The notes under the pieces: model-generated
Database searches by the model: none
Told to the model about the DNA's origin: nothing
What the model saw: the letters and a program-made list of their open reading frames with translations, nothing else
In this document: positions 10,755 to 19,226 of the stretch, piece after piece
Layout of the letters: each line of letters begins with the position of its first letter
Position numbering within the stretch: position 1 is the stretch's first letter
Made by a program: the position numbers and the translations under genes
NCBI RefSeq assembly: GCF_005047635.1
Contig: NZ_SUKC01000005.1
Location: forward strand, 124,001-188,000
Source of the DNA: Arthrobacter sp. CAU 1506
GTDB lineage: Bacteria > Actinomycetota > Actinomycetes > Actinomycetales > Micrococcaceae
Length of the DNA stretch: 64,000 nucleotides
Direction of reading: 5' to 3'

Positions 10755-12875
10755 ATGAGTTCTGAAGCACTTACTTCCGATATCCGGACGGCGGCACCCC
10801 TGCAGCAGGATTCCGGTTCCCCGTTCGGCGACCTGGACCGCTATATCGCCCTGCCGCGGCTGGGCTCGCTGGCGCTCAGCCCGGATGGCAGCCGGCTGGT
10901 GACCTGTGTCAGTGTTTTGAACTCCGCCGCCACCGAGTACACCTCGGCCCTCTGGGAGGTCGACCCCGCCGGTGTGCGTCCCGCCCGCCGGATCACCCGC
11001 AGCTCCAAGGGCGAATCCGGTGCAGCCTTCGCCCGCAACGGCGATCTTTACTTCACCTCCGCCCGCCCCAGCCCCGATGACGCCGCTGAAGAACCGGTGC
11101 CCGCCCTGTGGCGCCTGGCGGCGGCCGGAGGAGAGGGCCGGGTGGTGCTGTCGCGCCCCGGCGGAGTGGCCGCGGTGCGCTGTGCCCGCGATGCAGACAC
11201 CGTGGTGGTGGATGCCCAGGTTTTGCGAGGTTCCGACGGCGAAGAGGCTGACGCGAACCTCCGGACCGCCCGCAAAGACAAGAAGGTCTCGGCCATCCTG
11301 CATTCCGGCTACCCGGTGCGCTTCTGGGACCACGACCTGGGGCCGGGGGAGAAGCGGCACTTCGTCCTGCAGCAGTCCGCGGATGACGCGCAGACAACCT
11401 TCACGGTGGACGACGAGCCCAGCGGCAGCCTGCGCAGCATCACCGATTGGGCGGGAAGTGCCCTGATGGAAACCGGCGCTGAACTCAGCCCGGACGGGGC
11501 CACGCTGGTGGTCAACGTCCGCCAGCCCATGCCGCGGGGGGATGCCCGCAGCGTACTTGCCGCCGTCGATACCGGCACCGGCGAACGGCGGATCCTGCTG
11601 GATAGCGCGGATACCGACTACTCTCCCGGTCCGGTCAGCCCCGACAACAGCACCGTGGTGGTGGTCTGCGAGACCGTGTCCGGGCCGCAGACGGTTCCTT
11701 CGGTCAGCCTGGGTCTCCTCCCGCTGGCCGGCGGCGAACTGCGTCCGCTGGCCGCAGACTGGGATCGCTGGCCGCATCCCGCCGCCTGGCTGCCCGACGG
11801 GTCGGGCCTGCTGGTGACAGCCGACGACGGCGGCCGCGCCCCGCTGTTCCACATCGACGCCGGCACCGGCTCGGTGCGCAAGGTGACGCACGACGATGCA
11901 GCCTACTCCGACGTCGTGGTCAGCCCGGACGGACGCTTCGCCTACGCCCTGCGCAGCTCCTACCTGTTCCCGCCCGAGCCGGTCCGCATCCACCTGTCGT
12001 CCGGGGACACCACGGCGTTGCCAGCGCCGGCCCCCCGGCCGGAGCTGGGCGGACGGCTGGAGGAAATCACCACGACGGTGGGCACCGACGGCGAGCAGGC
12101 CGAGGTGCGCGGGTGGCTGGCGCTGCCCGAGAATGCTTCCGCGCAGAACCCTGCGCCGCTGCTGCTGTGGGTGCACGGCGGTCCGCTTGGCTCCTGGAAT
12201 GCGTGGAGCTGGCGCTGGTGTCCGTGGCTGCTGGTGGCCCAGGGCTACGCCGTGCTGCTGCCGGATCCGGCCCTGTCCACCGGCTACGGGGACGACTTCA
12301 TCCGGCGGGGCTGGGGCCAGTGGGGCCAGGCACCGTACACGGACCTGATGGCCATCACCGACGCCGCCGTGCAGCGCGAGGACATCGACGATACCCGCAC
12401 GGCCGCGATGGGCGGTTCGTTCGGCGGCTACATGGCCAACTGGATCGCCGGACACACCGACCGGTTCCGGGCCATTGTCACCCACGCCAGCCTCTGGGCG
12501 CTGGACCAGTTCGGACCGACGACGGATGTCTCGACTTACTGGGAGCGGGAGATGACGCCCGAGATGGCGCTGGAAAACTCCCCGCACCTGCACGTGGAGA
12601 AGATCAACACGCCGATGCTGGTGGTACACGGGGACAAGGACTACCGGGTGCCGATCGGCGAGGGGCTGCGGCTCTGGTACGAACTCTTGTCACGGTCGCA
12701 GCTGGCCGCGGGAACGGACGGGCAGACACCGCACCGGTTCCTGTACTTCCCCGACGAGAACCACTGGGTGCTCTCACCGCAGCACGCCAAGATCTGGTAC
12801 TCGGTGATCTGCAACTTCCTGGCCCGGCACGTGCTGGACCAGGAGACGGAACTGCCGGCCGAACTGGGGCTTTAG
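10755..12875 (+). CDS. S9 family prolyl oligopeptidase-type serine peptidase
   Basis: A 706-residue protein with an N-terminal beta-propeller (repeated SPDG/SPDN turns) and a C-terminal alpha/beta-hydrolase domain. The catalytic triad is visible: Ser555 in GGSFGGYMANW, Asp629 in HGDKDYRVP and His670 in DENHWVL. The oxyanion segment is LLWVHGGPLGSW. It resembles acylaminoacyl-peptidase and dipeptidyl-peptidase-like members, which release amino acids from short peptides; exact substrate unknown. There is no signal peptide, so it is cytoplasmic. ATG 10755 is chosen over a GTG at 10728 because a TTTACT hexamer lies 6 nt before it. Its stop codon overlaps the -10 element of the next gene. Confidence 0.88.
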   Translation: MSSEALTSDIRTAAPLQQDSGSPFGDLDRYIALPRLGSLALSPDGSRLVTCVSVLNSAATEYTSALWEVDPAGVRPARRITRSSKGESGAAFARNGDLYFTSARPSPDDAAEEPVPALWRLAAAGGEGRVVLSRPGGVAAVRCARDADTVVVDAQVLRGSDGEEADANLRTARKDKKVSAILHSGYPVRFWDHDLGPGEKRHFVLQQSADDAQTTFTVDDEPSGSLRSITDWAGSALMETGAELSPDGATLVVNVRQPMPRGDARSVLAAVDTGTGERRILLDSADTDYSPGPVSPDNSTVVVVCETVSGPQTVPSVSLGLLPLAGGELRPLAADWDRWPHPAAWLPDGSGLLVTADDGGRAPLFHIDAGTGSVRKVTHDDAAYSDVVVSPDGRFAYALRSSYLFPPEPVRIHLSSGDTTALPAPAPRPELGGRLEEITTTVGTDGEQAEVRGWLALPENASAQNPAPLLLWVHGGPLGSWNAWSWRWCPWLLVAQGYAVLLPDPALSTGYGDDFIRRGWGQWGQAPYTDLMAITDAAVQREDIDDTRTAAMGGSFGGYMANWIAGHTDRFRAIVTHASLWALDQFGPTTDVSTYWEREMTPEMALENSPHLHVEKINTPMLVVHGDKDYRVPIGEGLRLWYELLSRSQLAAGTDGQTPHRFLYFPDENHWVLSPQHAKIWYSVICNFLARHVLDQETELPAELGL

Positions 12876-12878
12876 ACT
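12873..12878 (+). promoter_or_regulatory. Putative -10 (TAGACT) for the leaderless ArgA-type gene
   Basis: TAGACT overlaps the TAG stop of the S9 peptidase gene and ends 6 nt before the GTG at 12885. There is no Shine-Dalgarno sequence in the 9-nt interval between the two genes, so a leaderless transcript is the simplest reading. Confidence 0.5.
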
Positions 12879-12884
12879 GACTGG

Positions 12885-13394
12885 GTGACCGACGCCTTCA
12901 AGATCCGCCCCGCCCGCACTTCCGACGTCACGGAGATCCGCCGCCTGGTCAAGCCGCTGGCCGACGAACGCGTGCTGCTGGAGAAGGAGGCGGTGGCCTA
13001 CTTCGAAGGCATCCAGGAGTTCCGGGTGGCAGAGACGCCGGAAGGTGAAGTCGTGGGCTGCGGCGCCGTGCACGTGATGTGGGAGGACATCGCCGAGGTG
13101 CGCACGCTGGCCACCGCGGCGCATTGGCGCGGCCGGGGAGTGGGCCACGCGCTGCTGGACGAACTCATCGGCGCGGCCAGGGATCTGGGCGTCAGCCGCG
13201 TGTTCTGCCTGACCTTTGAGGTGGACTTCTTTACCCGGCATGGCTTCGAGGTGATGGCCGACCAGTCGGCGGTTGATCCGGAGGTATATTCCGAGCTGCT
13301 GCGCTCCACCGATGAAGGCGTGGCCGAGTTCCTCGACCTGGCCCGGGTCAAACCCAACACGCTGGGCAACACCCGGATGATCCGTTCGCTCTGA
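12885..13394 (+). CDS. Short-form amino-acid N-acetyltransferase (ArgA-type GNAT)
   Basis: A 169-residue GNAT protein resembling the short actinobacterial N-acetylglutamate synthases (Rv2747-like). Seen features are the N-terminal IRPARTSDVTEIRRLVKPLADE, the acetyl-CoA binding region RTLATAAHWRGRGVGHALLDEL (the R/Q-x-x-G-x-G/A motif) and the CLTFEVDFFTRHGFE segment. N-acetylglutamate synthase makes the first intermediate of arginine biosynthesis. No other arg genes are nearby, so the role rests on sequence alone. GTG start without an RBS; see the -10 element immediately upstream. A 147-nt gap with no obvious feature separates it from convergent mutY. Confidence 0.85.
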   Translation: MTDAFKIRPARTSDVTEIRRLVKPLADERVLLEKEAVAYFEGIQEFRVAETPEGEVVGCGAVHVMWEDIAEVRTLATAAHWRGRGVGHALLDELIGAARDLGVSRVFCLTFEVDFFTRHGFEVMADQSAVDPEVYSELLRSTDEGVAEFLDLARVKPNTLGNTRMIRSL

Positions 13395-13541
13395 GCCGCC
13401 GGGCTGCCGCGGGTTCAGCTCGATTCCGCCGCCGAGTTACCCACCGGATACGCAGCGTTCGACCGTGAAGAACCGGTCGGACCGTCGACGTGGACTGCTC
13501 CGGGCACTGCAGGGCGAACCCAGCGACCAGGCCAACGACGT

Positions 13542-14510
13542 TTAGCCGGGGAGGCTGATCCCGCTGCCTGCGGTGACGGCCAGTCCGTCCGCGAGCAGCC
13601 CGTCGAGAGCGCGGCCCAACTGTTCGTCCCCGGCCGGCAGCGCCCGCAGCGCCCGAAGAGGCTTGTGGTAGGCAGCAGGCAGGGCCGCCAGGTCGATGCT
13701 GCCCAGCAGGACCTCGCGCGGAACGGACGATTCCGCTTCGCGCAGCACGGCCATCATGGCGCCCCGCACTTGCCGGTCGGTGCCCGCCCAGGCCTGCCCC
13801 TTGGGGACGTAATGCGGTTCCGGGCGCCCGGCTGCCACCCACGCGCAACGATCCAGCACCGGACAGGCGTCGCACCGCGGCGCCCTCGCCGTGCACACCA
13901 GGGCACCGAGCTCCATCGCACCGGCGTTCCATTCCTTGGAGCCGATGGCCGGCATCAGTTCCTGCGCCAGGCGCATCTCCGCTGCGGTCAGCGCTGGCGC
14001 CGGGAGGGCAGCGCCGGTCACCAGGCGGGCATGTACCCGGCGGACATTCGTGTCCACCACGGTTTCCGGCAGCCCGAAGGCAAAGGATGCCACCGCGGCC
14101 GCGGTGTAGGTTCCGACGCCGGGGAGTTCCAGCAGGCTGCCGAGGTCGTCCGGCACCTGGCCGCCGTGCCGCTCCACAATCGCCGTGGCCGCGGCATGCA
14201 GGCGCAGCGCGCGGCGGGGGTACCCCAGCCGCCCCCAGGCCCGGACCGCTTCGCCGGCCGAATCGGCCGCGAGATCGGCAGGTCGAGGCCAGCGCTGCAT
14301 CCACTGCTCCCAGACCGGCAACACCCGGACCACCGGAGTCTGCTGCAGCATGAATTCGCTGACCAGGATGCCCCACGCGTCGCATTCCGGGCGACGCCAG
14401 GGCAGGTCCCTGGCGCTGGCCGCAAACCAGTCGCGGATGCGCCGGTGCAGCAGGTCGGCTTCTGCCGATTCGATGGAAGAAGCCGGAGCGGCGGCGTCGA
14501 GACGGGGCAT
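13542..14510 (-). CDS. mutY: A/G-specific adenine glycosylase
   Basis: A 322-residue MutY-family DNA glycosylase, which removes adenine mispaired with 8-oxoguanine. Visible are the catalytic Glu segment ILVSEFMLQQTPVVRV, the helix-hairpin-helix LLELPGVGTYTAAAVASFAFG, the catalytic Asp motif ETVVDTNVRR and the [4Fe-4S] cluster loop CTARAPRCDACPVLDRC (C-x6-C-x2-C-x5-C). The C-terminal NUDIX-like 8-oxoG recognition domain seems short or divergent, as in many Actinobacteria. ATG 14510 has a GGAG sequence 6-9 nt upstream and is preferred over longer in-frame starts. It is divergent from the exported unknown at 14598. Confidence 0.93.
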   Translation of the reverse strand: MPRLDAAAPASSIESAEADLLHRRIRDWFAASARDLPWRRPECDAWGILVSEFMLQQTPVVRVLPVWEQWMQRWPRPADLAADSAGEAVRAWGRLGYPRRALRLHAAATAIVERHGGQVPDDLGSLLELPGVGTYTAAAVASFAFGLPETVVDTNVRRVHARLVTGAALPAPALTAAEMRLAQELMPAIGSKEWNAGAMELGALVCTARAPRCDACPVLDRCAWVAAGRPEPHYVPKGQAWAGTDRQVRGAMMAVLREAESSVPREVLLGSIDLAALPAAYHKPLRALRALPAGDEQLGRALDGLLADGLAVTAGSGISLPG

Positions 14511-14585
14511 GGAACTCCTACGATGTGACCAACCAATACTGTACTGCCCGGCGTGGTGCTGACTGTACCGGCCGATGCGGTCTCC

Positions 14586-14591
14586 TAACCT
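14586..14591 (+). promoter_or_regulatory. Putative -10 (TAACCT) for the 14598 gene
   Basis: TAACCT lies 6 nt before ATG 14598, with only TGAGGT in between. That spacing suggests a leaderless start, although GAGG could also serve as a very close RBS. Confidence 0.45.
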
Positions 14592-14597
14592 TGAGGT

Positions 14598-15224
14598 ATG
14601 GCAGGCAGCGGCACATCCGGCGGGCACGGACAGGGTTCACCTGTTCGGCGGCCCAGCCCTGCGGTCTATCGCCGCCGGCGGCTGGTGGCGCTGTCCCTGG
14701 TGGTGCTGGTGCTGGCCAGCATCGTTGCTGCCGGGTTCTGGATCGCCAGCCTGCTGGGACCGGCACCGGAAGACGCCTCGACCGACGTGGCCGGTCCGGC
14801 GGCGCCCAGCTCCCCGGCCGCCAGCCCCGCAGCCAGCGCGGGCTGTGAGGACTCGGACGTGGTGGTGCGGGCCGAAACCGATGCCGCGGCTTACGGGAGC
14901 GGGGAGAATCCCACACTCATTCTGGAAGTGGCCAACAAGGGCAAGAGCCCGTGCGAAGTCAACGTCGGCACCGATGCCATGGAGTTCGTGGTCACCAGCG
15001 GCGATGACCGGATTTTCTCTTCGGCGGACTGCCAAGTGGACCCCGAACCACTGATGATGACGCTTGAGCCGGGCAAGAAGGAGCAGGCGCGTTTTACCTG
15101 GGAGCGGAACCGGACCGCGCCGGGCTGCACTTCGGTGGAGGCCAAGCCGCAGCCTGGCACCTATGTCCTGACCACCAAGCTGGACAAGAAATCCAGCAAG
15201 AAGACCGTGTTCGAACTGCGTTAG
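14598..15224 (+). CDS. Membrane-anchored exported protein of unknown function
   Basis: A 208-residue protein. A basic, Gly/Ser/Pro-rich cytoplasmic start leads to RRRR and one membrane segment (about residues 29-51). A Pro/Ala/Ser linker follows, then an extracellular domain starting at GCEDSDVVVRAETDAAAY. The outer domain has beta-strand character and three cysteines in total, including SPCEVNVG and ADCQVDPEP, and resembles secreted DUF4232-like or Ig-like folds only loosely. It lies between divergent mutY and convergent disA. No partner gene or motif indicates a function; an envelope role is inferred from topology. Confidence 0.75.
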   Translation: MAGSGTSGGHGQGSPVRRPSPAVYRRRRLVALSLVVLVLASIVAAGFWIASLLGPAPEDASTDVAGPAAPSSPAASPAASAGCEDSDVVVRAETDAAAYGSGENPTLILEVANKGKSPCEVNVGTDAMEFVVTSGDDRIFSSADCQVDPEPLMMTLEPGKKEQARFTWERNRTAPGCTSVEAKPQPGTYVLTTKLDKKSSKKTVFELR

Positions 15225-15249
15225 CCGAGCCCTCCGGGCCCGCCAAATC

Positions 15250-16323
15250 CTAGAGGAACCGGTCCAGCAGACTGGTTTCGGCAATCCGGGACAGGCCCTC
15301 GCGGATCACCCGTGCGCGCTGCTCGCCGATGCCGTCAACGGCCATCAGGTCATCGATGTTGGCCGCCATCAACGACTGCAGCCCGCCAAAGTGGTCGACC
15401 AAGCGGTCGGCTACCGCTCGCGGCACCGATTTCACTCCTGCCAGCAGGCGGTAGCCGCGGGGTTGGACCACGGCATCCAAGGAGTCCTGGCCGGGCTGGA
15501 TGCCAATCACGCTGGCCACACGGCCCAAATCGATCAGATCGTTGGAGGTGAAATTGCGCAGCGTCTGGAGTGCGCTGTCCACGTCGATGCCGCCCTTGAT
15601 TTCCGCGTAGTCGCGCAGGATCATTTCGCTATCCGGGCCCAGCCCCGAGGTCAGCTCATCCAGCTGCAGGGAGAGCAACCGGCCGTCCACGCCGAGCTCA
15701 AGGACGTATTGCGAGATCTCGTCGGAGATGCGGCGGACCATTTCCTGCCGCTGCAGGGTCACCGCCACGTCCCGGACGGTGACCATGGCCTCGATCTCCA
15801 GCGCGGAGAGCGAGCCGGTGACCTGGTCCAGCCGCGCGCGGTAGCGCTCCAAGGTGGCCAGCGCCTGGTTGGCGCGCGCAAGCACCGGTTCGGAGCCCTC
15901 CAGCACATGCCGGATGCCCTCCACATACAGCGCGATGATCTGCATGGACTGGCTCACCGAAATCACCGGCAGCCCGGTCTGGATCGCGACGCGTTCGGCG
16001 GTGCGGTGACGGGTGCCCGACTCCTGGGTGGCGATGGAAGGGTCCGGGACCAGCTGCACTGCGGCCTTGACGATGGTCGCCGCGTCCTTGTCACAGACGA
16101 TGGCGCCGTCCATTTTCGCGAGTTCCCGCAGCCTGGTGGGTGAGAATTCGATTCCGATATCGAACCCGCCGCTGCTGATCTCTTCCACCTGCTGGTCGTA
16201 GCCCAGCACGATGAGCGCGCCAGTGCGCCCACGAAGGATTCGTTCCAACCCGTCGCGCAGTTGGGTTCCCGGAGCTACGCGGGCCAGTGTCGCCTTGAGG
16301 GCGTCCTCGGGGCTCTTGACCAT
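15250..16323 (-). CDS. disA: DNA integrity scanning diadenylate cyclase
   Basis: A 357-residue DisA, which makes c-di-AMP from two ATP and pauses at branched DNA. The N-terminal DAC domain shows DGA (residues 72-74) and GTRHR (103-107), both required for cyclase activity. A central helical spine follows, and the C-terminal helix-hairpin-helix (FGGLQSLMAANIDDLMAVDGIGEQRARVIREGL) binds DNA. Length matches the family. It lies 105 nt downstream of radA in the same orientation. The radA-disA pair is widely conserved, and RadA is reported to modulate DisA activity in other bacteria. No c-di-AMP phosphodiesterase gene is in the window. Confidence 0.97.
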   Translation of the reverse strand: MVKSPEDALKATLARVAPGTQLRDGLERILRGRTGALIVLGYDQQVEEISSGGFDIGIEFSPTRLRELAKMDGAIVCDKDAATIVKAAVQLVPDPSIATQESGTRHRTAERVAIQTGLPVISVSQSMQIIALYVEGIRHVLEGSEPVLARANQALATLERYRARLDQVTGSLSALEIEAMVTVRDVAVTLQRQEMVRRISDEISQYVLELGVDGRLLSLQLDELTSGLGPDSEMILRDYAEIKGGIDVDSALQTLRNFTSNDLIDLGRVASVIGIQPGQDSLDAVVQPRGYRLLAGVKSVPRAVADRLVDHFGGLQSLMAANIDDLMAVDGIGEQRARVIREGLSRIAETSLLDRFL

Positions 16324-16428
16324 ATGGGCGTTTCCTTAGGGCAGGCGGGCATGGGAGCAGGGCCGCCGTCCGGACAGCCTCAGGCTCCATGATAGTGCCG
16401 GATTCGGGCTATCCTTCTCCCCGGCCGC

Positions 16429-17796
16429 TCAGCGGAACAGCGTAGACAGCGCTTCGGAGACGGTATGCACTTCCTTGACCGTGAATCCGGCCGGAACCTG
16501 GCCCGTTCCATCCGGGGAAGCCGGAACGATCGCGTGCGTGAACCCGAGTCGTTCCGCTTCCTGGATGCGCCGCCCGATGCCCGGCACCGGCCGCACTTCG
16601 CCGGCCAGGCCAACTTCACCGAAGGCGATGAGTTGCGCCGGCAGCGGCTGGTTGGTTTTCGCTGAGGCAATGGCCAGCACGGTGGCCAGATCGGTGGCCG
16701 GTTCACCCAGCCGGACGCCGCCCACCGTCGCCACGTAGCTGTCGTCCTTGTGCAGCGACATTGATGCCCGACGCTGCAGCACGGCCATCATCATCGCCAC
16801 GCGGGAAGAATCCAGCCCACTGGTGGCGCGCCGCGGCTGGGCGTTGGACGTCTCGGCCAACAATGCCTGCACCTCCGCCACCAGCGGCCGGCGGCCTTCG
16901 AGCGTGACCGTGATGCAGGTGCCGGAGACCGGGTCCTTGGTCCGGGAGACAAAGAGTCCGCTCGGATCGGTCAGCCCCTCGATGCCGCCTTCGGTCAGAT
17001 CGAAGCAGCCGACCTCGTCGGTGGGGCCGTAGCGGTTCTTGACCGCACGCACCAGCCGCAGGCGCGAATGCCGGTCGCCGTCGAACTGGCACACCACATC
17101 CACCAAGTGTTCCAGGAGCCGCGGCCCGGCGATGGAGCCGTCCTTGGTCACATGCCCCACCAAGATGGTGGTCATGCCCTTGGTCTTGGCGGCATTGATC
17201 AGCGACGCCGCGACCTCCCGCACCTGCGTGACGCCGCCTGCAGCGCCTTCCACCGCGCTGCTGCTGAGCGTCTGGACCGAATCGACGATCAACAACGACG
17301 GCTGCAGCTGCTCCACGTGGCCCAGCGCAATGCCCAGGTCCGTCTCGGCGGTCAGATAGAGATTGTCCGCCACCGCGGAGATCCGTTCGGCGCGCAGCTT
17401 GACCTGGGCAGCGGACTCTTCTCCGGTCACATATAAGACGTCCCGATCCTGCCGCGCCACCCGCGCCGCAACGTCGAGCAGCAGGGTGGACTTGCCGATG
17501 CCGGGCTCGCCGGCCAGCAGGATGACTGCCCCCGGCACCAGGCCGCCACCGAGCACCCGGTCCAGTTCGCCGACCCCGGTGGCCCGGAACGCGGCAGTCG
17601 TGGCATCAACATCGGCGATCCGTTCGGCCGGCCGGGCGACAGCGGCAGCGGCCGTGGTGCGCGCAGCCACCGGCGTGGCCTCCTCAACGGTTCCCCACGC
17701 CTGGCACTCGCCGCAGCGGCCCACCCATTTCGCCGTGCTCCAGCCACACTCGGCGCAGCGGTAGGCAGGGGATTTGGAACGGGTCTTGGTGCTCAT
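16429..17796 (-). CDS. radA: DNA repair protein RadA/Sms
   Basis: A 455-residue RadA. A C4 zinc finger (Cys14, Cys17, Cys28, Cys31) precedes a RecA-like core with Walker A GEPGIGKST (96-104). The RadA-specific KNRYG motif is at 253-257, and a Lon-protease-like C-terminal domain follows (LGEPATDLATVLAIASAKTNQPLP). RadA is a branch-migration helicase that helps process recombination intermediates. The Lon-like domain normally lacks protease activity. The residues 37-65 linker is Ala/Thr-rich. Same orientation as disA downstream. Confidence 0.96.
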   Translation of the reverse strand: MSTKTRSKSPAYRCAECGWSTAKWVGRCGECQAWGTVEEATPVAARTTAAAAVARPAERIADVDATTAAFRATGVGELDRVLGGGLVPGAVILLAGEPGIGKSTLLLDVAARVARQDRDVLYVTGEESAAQVKLRAERISAVADNLYLTAETDLGIALGHVEQLQPSLLIVDSVQTLSSSAVEGAAGGVTQVREVAASLINAAKTKGMTTILVGHVTKDGSIAGPRLLEHLVDVVCQFDGDRHSRLRLVRAVKNRYGPTDEVGCFDLTEGGIEGLTDPSGLFVSRTKDPVSGTCITVTLEGRRPLVAEVQALLAETSNAQPRRATSGLDSSRVAMMMAVLQRRASMSLHKDDSYVATVGGVRLGEPATDLATVLAIASAKTNQPLPAQLIAFGEVGLAGEVRPVPGIGRRIQEAERLGFTHAIVPASPDGTGQVPAGFTVKEVHTVSEALSTLFR

Positions 17797-17825
17797 GCAC
17801 CCAGCGTAGCCGGGGCCAAAGACAA

Positions 17826-18953
17826 TCAGAGTTTGGGCAGGTAGGCCGCGGCATCGTCGTGGCTAAGCCCGGCGGCCTCGAGCAGGTCCACCATCAGCGG
17901 CCGGAAGACCAGGACCAGGCCCTCCCCTTCCATGGTGGCAATGCCCAAATGCTTGGGATGCAGCCGGGTGGCAATCTCGGCCAGGTCGTTCCTGGCACCG
18001 GAGAGCCGTCGCTCACGGGCTCCCGGATCGCGGTCGGAGAGGCCTTCGGCAAGGATCTCGACGGCGTCGGCCGTTTCCTGCAGTACTTCGGAGAAGGCCT
18101 CGATCGCTTCGTCCGTCATGGCCGCGTGGTTGATCACCGAGGTCAGCCGGCGCGAAAACACCCGGCTGTTGCGCATGGCCAGATCCGCCATCTCGGCAGA
18201 ATCCTGCAGGTCGCCGACCTCCTCGCGGTGCCGGCGGTAGGCGAGGGATATCCGGGCCACCTCCCGCGCCGAGGAGAAGCTGCCGCGCACGTCGTCGATC
18301 AGTGACTGGCTGGCCCGCGCCCGGATCAGGGCGTGCCAGGCCATGGTGGGGTCGCTCTTGGCCAAGGCATCCGAGCAGTCGCGCAACACCCCGGACAGTT
18401 CGTCCAGGAGCTTCTGCAGATGCGAGCGTGGTTCCGACCGGGGATCCCCCGGAATCAACATGGTCACCACCAGAGCGAAGGCTCCGCCGATGACCGCGTC
18501 CAGGCTGCGGGTAAAGGGTCCGCCGGCCGGCGCGGGCAGCAGCACCACCAGCACCGACTGCAGCGCCATCTGGGTGGTGAAGATGCTGCCGCTGTCCAGG
18601 AACCTGGCCAGCAAAATGGAGACCAGCAATACCAGAGCGGCCTGCCAGATGCCAGGCCCGAGGAAGTGCAGCAGCAGGTCGCCGACTGTGATGCCCAGGG
18701 TGCAGCCGATGGCTACCTCGAGCACCTTGCGAACCCGGGGGCCCTTCACGAAACCGAGCGCGATGATGGACGACGTGGCGGCGAACAACGGGCCCTCGTG
18801 CCCCAGCACGCGCTCGGCCACGACGTAGGCGGCCACGGCGCAGAAGGTAATCCGCAGGGCGGGCATAAACGAGGACTTGCTGCGGCTGTAGCCGGCACGC
18901 GCCCGCCTGCGCAGGAACGACCGGGCCTCTGTCAACCGGGTGCCTGCGCTCAT
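17826..18953 (-). CDS. FUSC-type (aromatic acid exporter-like) membrane protein
   Basis: A 375-residue protein. The N-terminal half has about four to six membrane segments (from PALRITFCAVAAYVVAERV to VIGGAFALVVTMLIPG). The C-terminal half is a cytoplasmic helical domain rich in Arg/Glu/Asp. This half-FUSC layout resembles the YgaE/ArAE and DUF939 families, some of which export aromatic acids; the substrate here is unknown. It ends 29 nt before the radA start on the same strand, so read-through into radA is possible. Confidence 0.72.
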   Translation of the reverse strand: MSAGTRLTEARSFLRRRARAGYSRSKSSFMPALRITFCAVAAYVVAERVLGHEGPLFAATSSIIALGFVKGPRVRKVLEVAIGCTLGITVGDLLLHFLGPGIWQAALVLLVSILLARFLDSGSIFTTQMALQSVLVVLLPAPAGGPFTRSLDAVIGGAFALVVTMLIPGDPRSEPRSHLQKLLDELSGVLRDCSDALAKSDPTMAWHALIRARASQSLIDDVRGSFSSAREVARISLAYRRHREEVGDLQDSAEMADLAMRNSRVFSRRLTSVINHAAMTDEAIEAFSEVLQETADAVEILAEGLSDRDPGARERRLSGARNDLAEIATRLHPKHLGIATMEGEGLVLVFRPLMVDLLEAAGLSHDDAAAYLPKL

Positions 18954-19096
18954 GCTCCCAGTCTAGGCGGGCCGATCCGCGATTCTGCCGGACTACGATT
19001 GCGCCGCCGGGCCGCCCGCCGAAACCGGCTCCATAGTATGAGGCTGCTCACGAAGGCAAGGCATGCGCGCGGTTCGTTAGCAAACAGTCCGGTCTT

Positions 19097-19118
19097 GTTC
19101 ACTTTGCGTTCACCTTGG
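19097..19118 (+). promoter_or_regulatory. PHO-box-like tandem repeat upstream of pstS
   Basis: Two adjacent 11-nt direct repeats, GTTCACTTTGC and GTTCACCTTGG, match the actinobacterial PhoP box (GTTCA followed by pyrimidines). They lie 109 nt before the pstS start. A third weaker GTGCACATT unit may follow. This predicts activation under phosphate limitation by a PhoR-PhoP system that is not encoded in the window. Confidence 0.75.
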
Positions 19119-19226
19119 TCGTGCACATTCTTTACGTGACGCCCATAGCGTCAAAGGAGCACGACACGGGGGCGGAAAAACGTCCGGTCGTCGTGATCCG
19201 TTCTCACCCTGAAAGGGACCATACTC

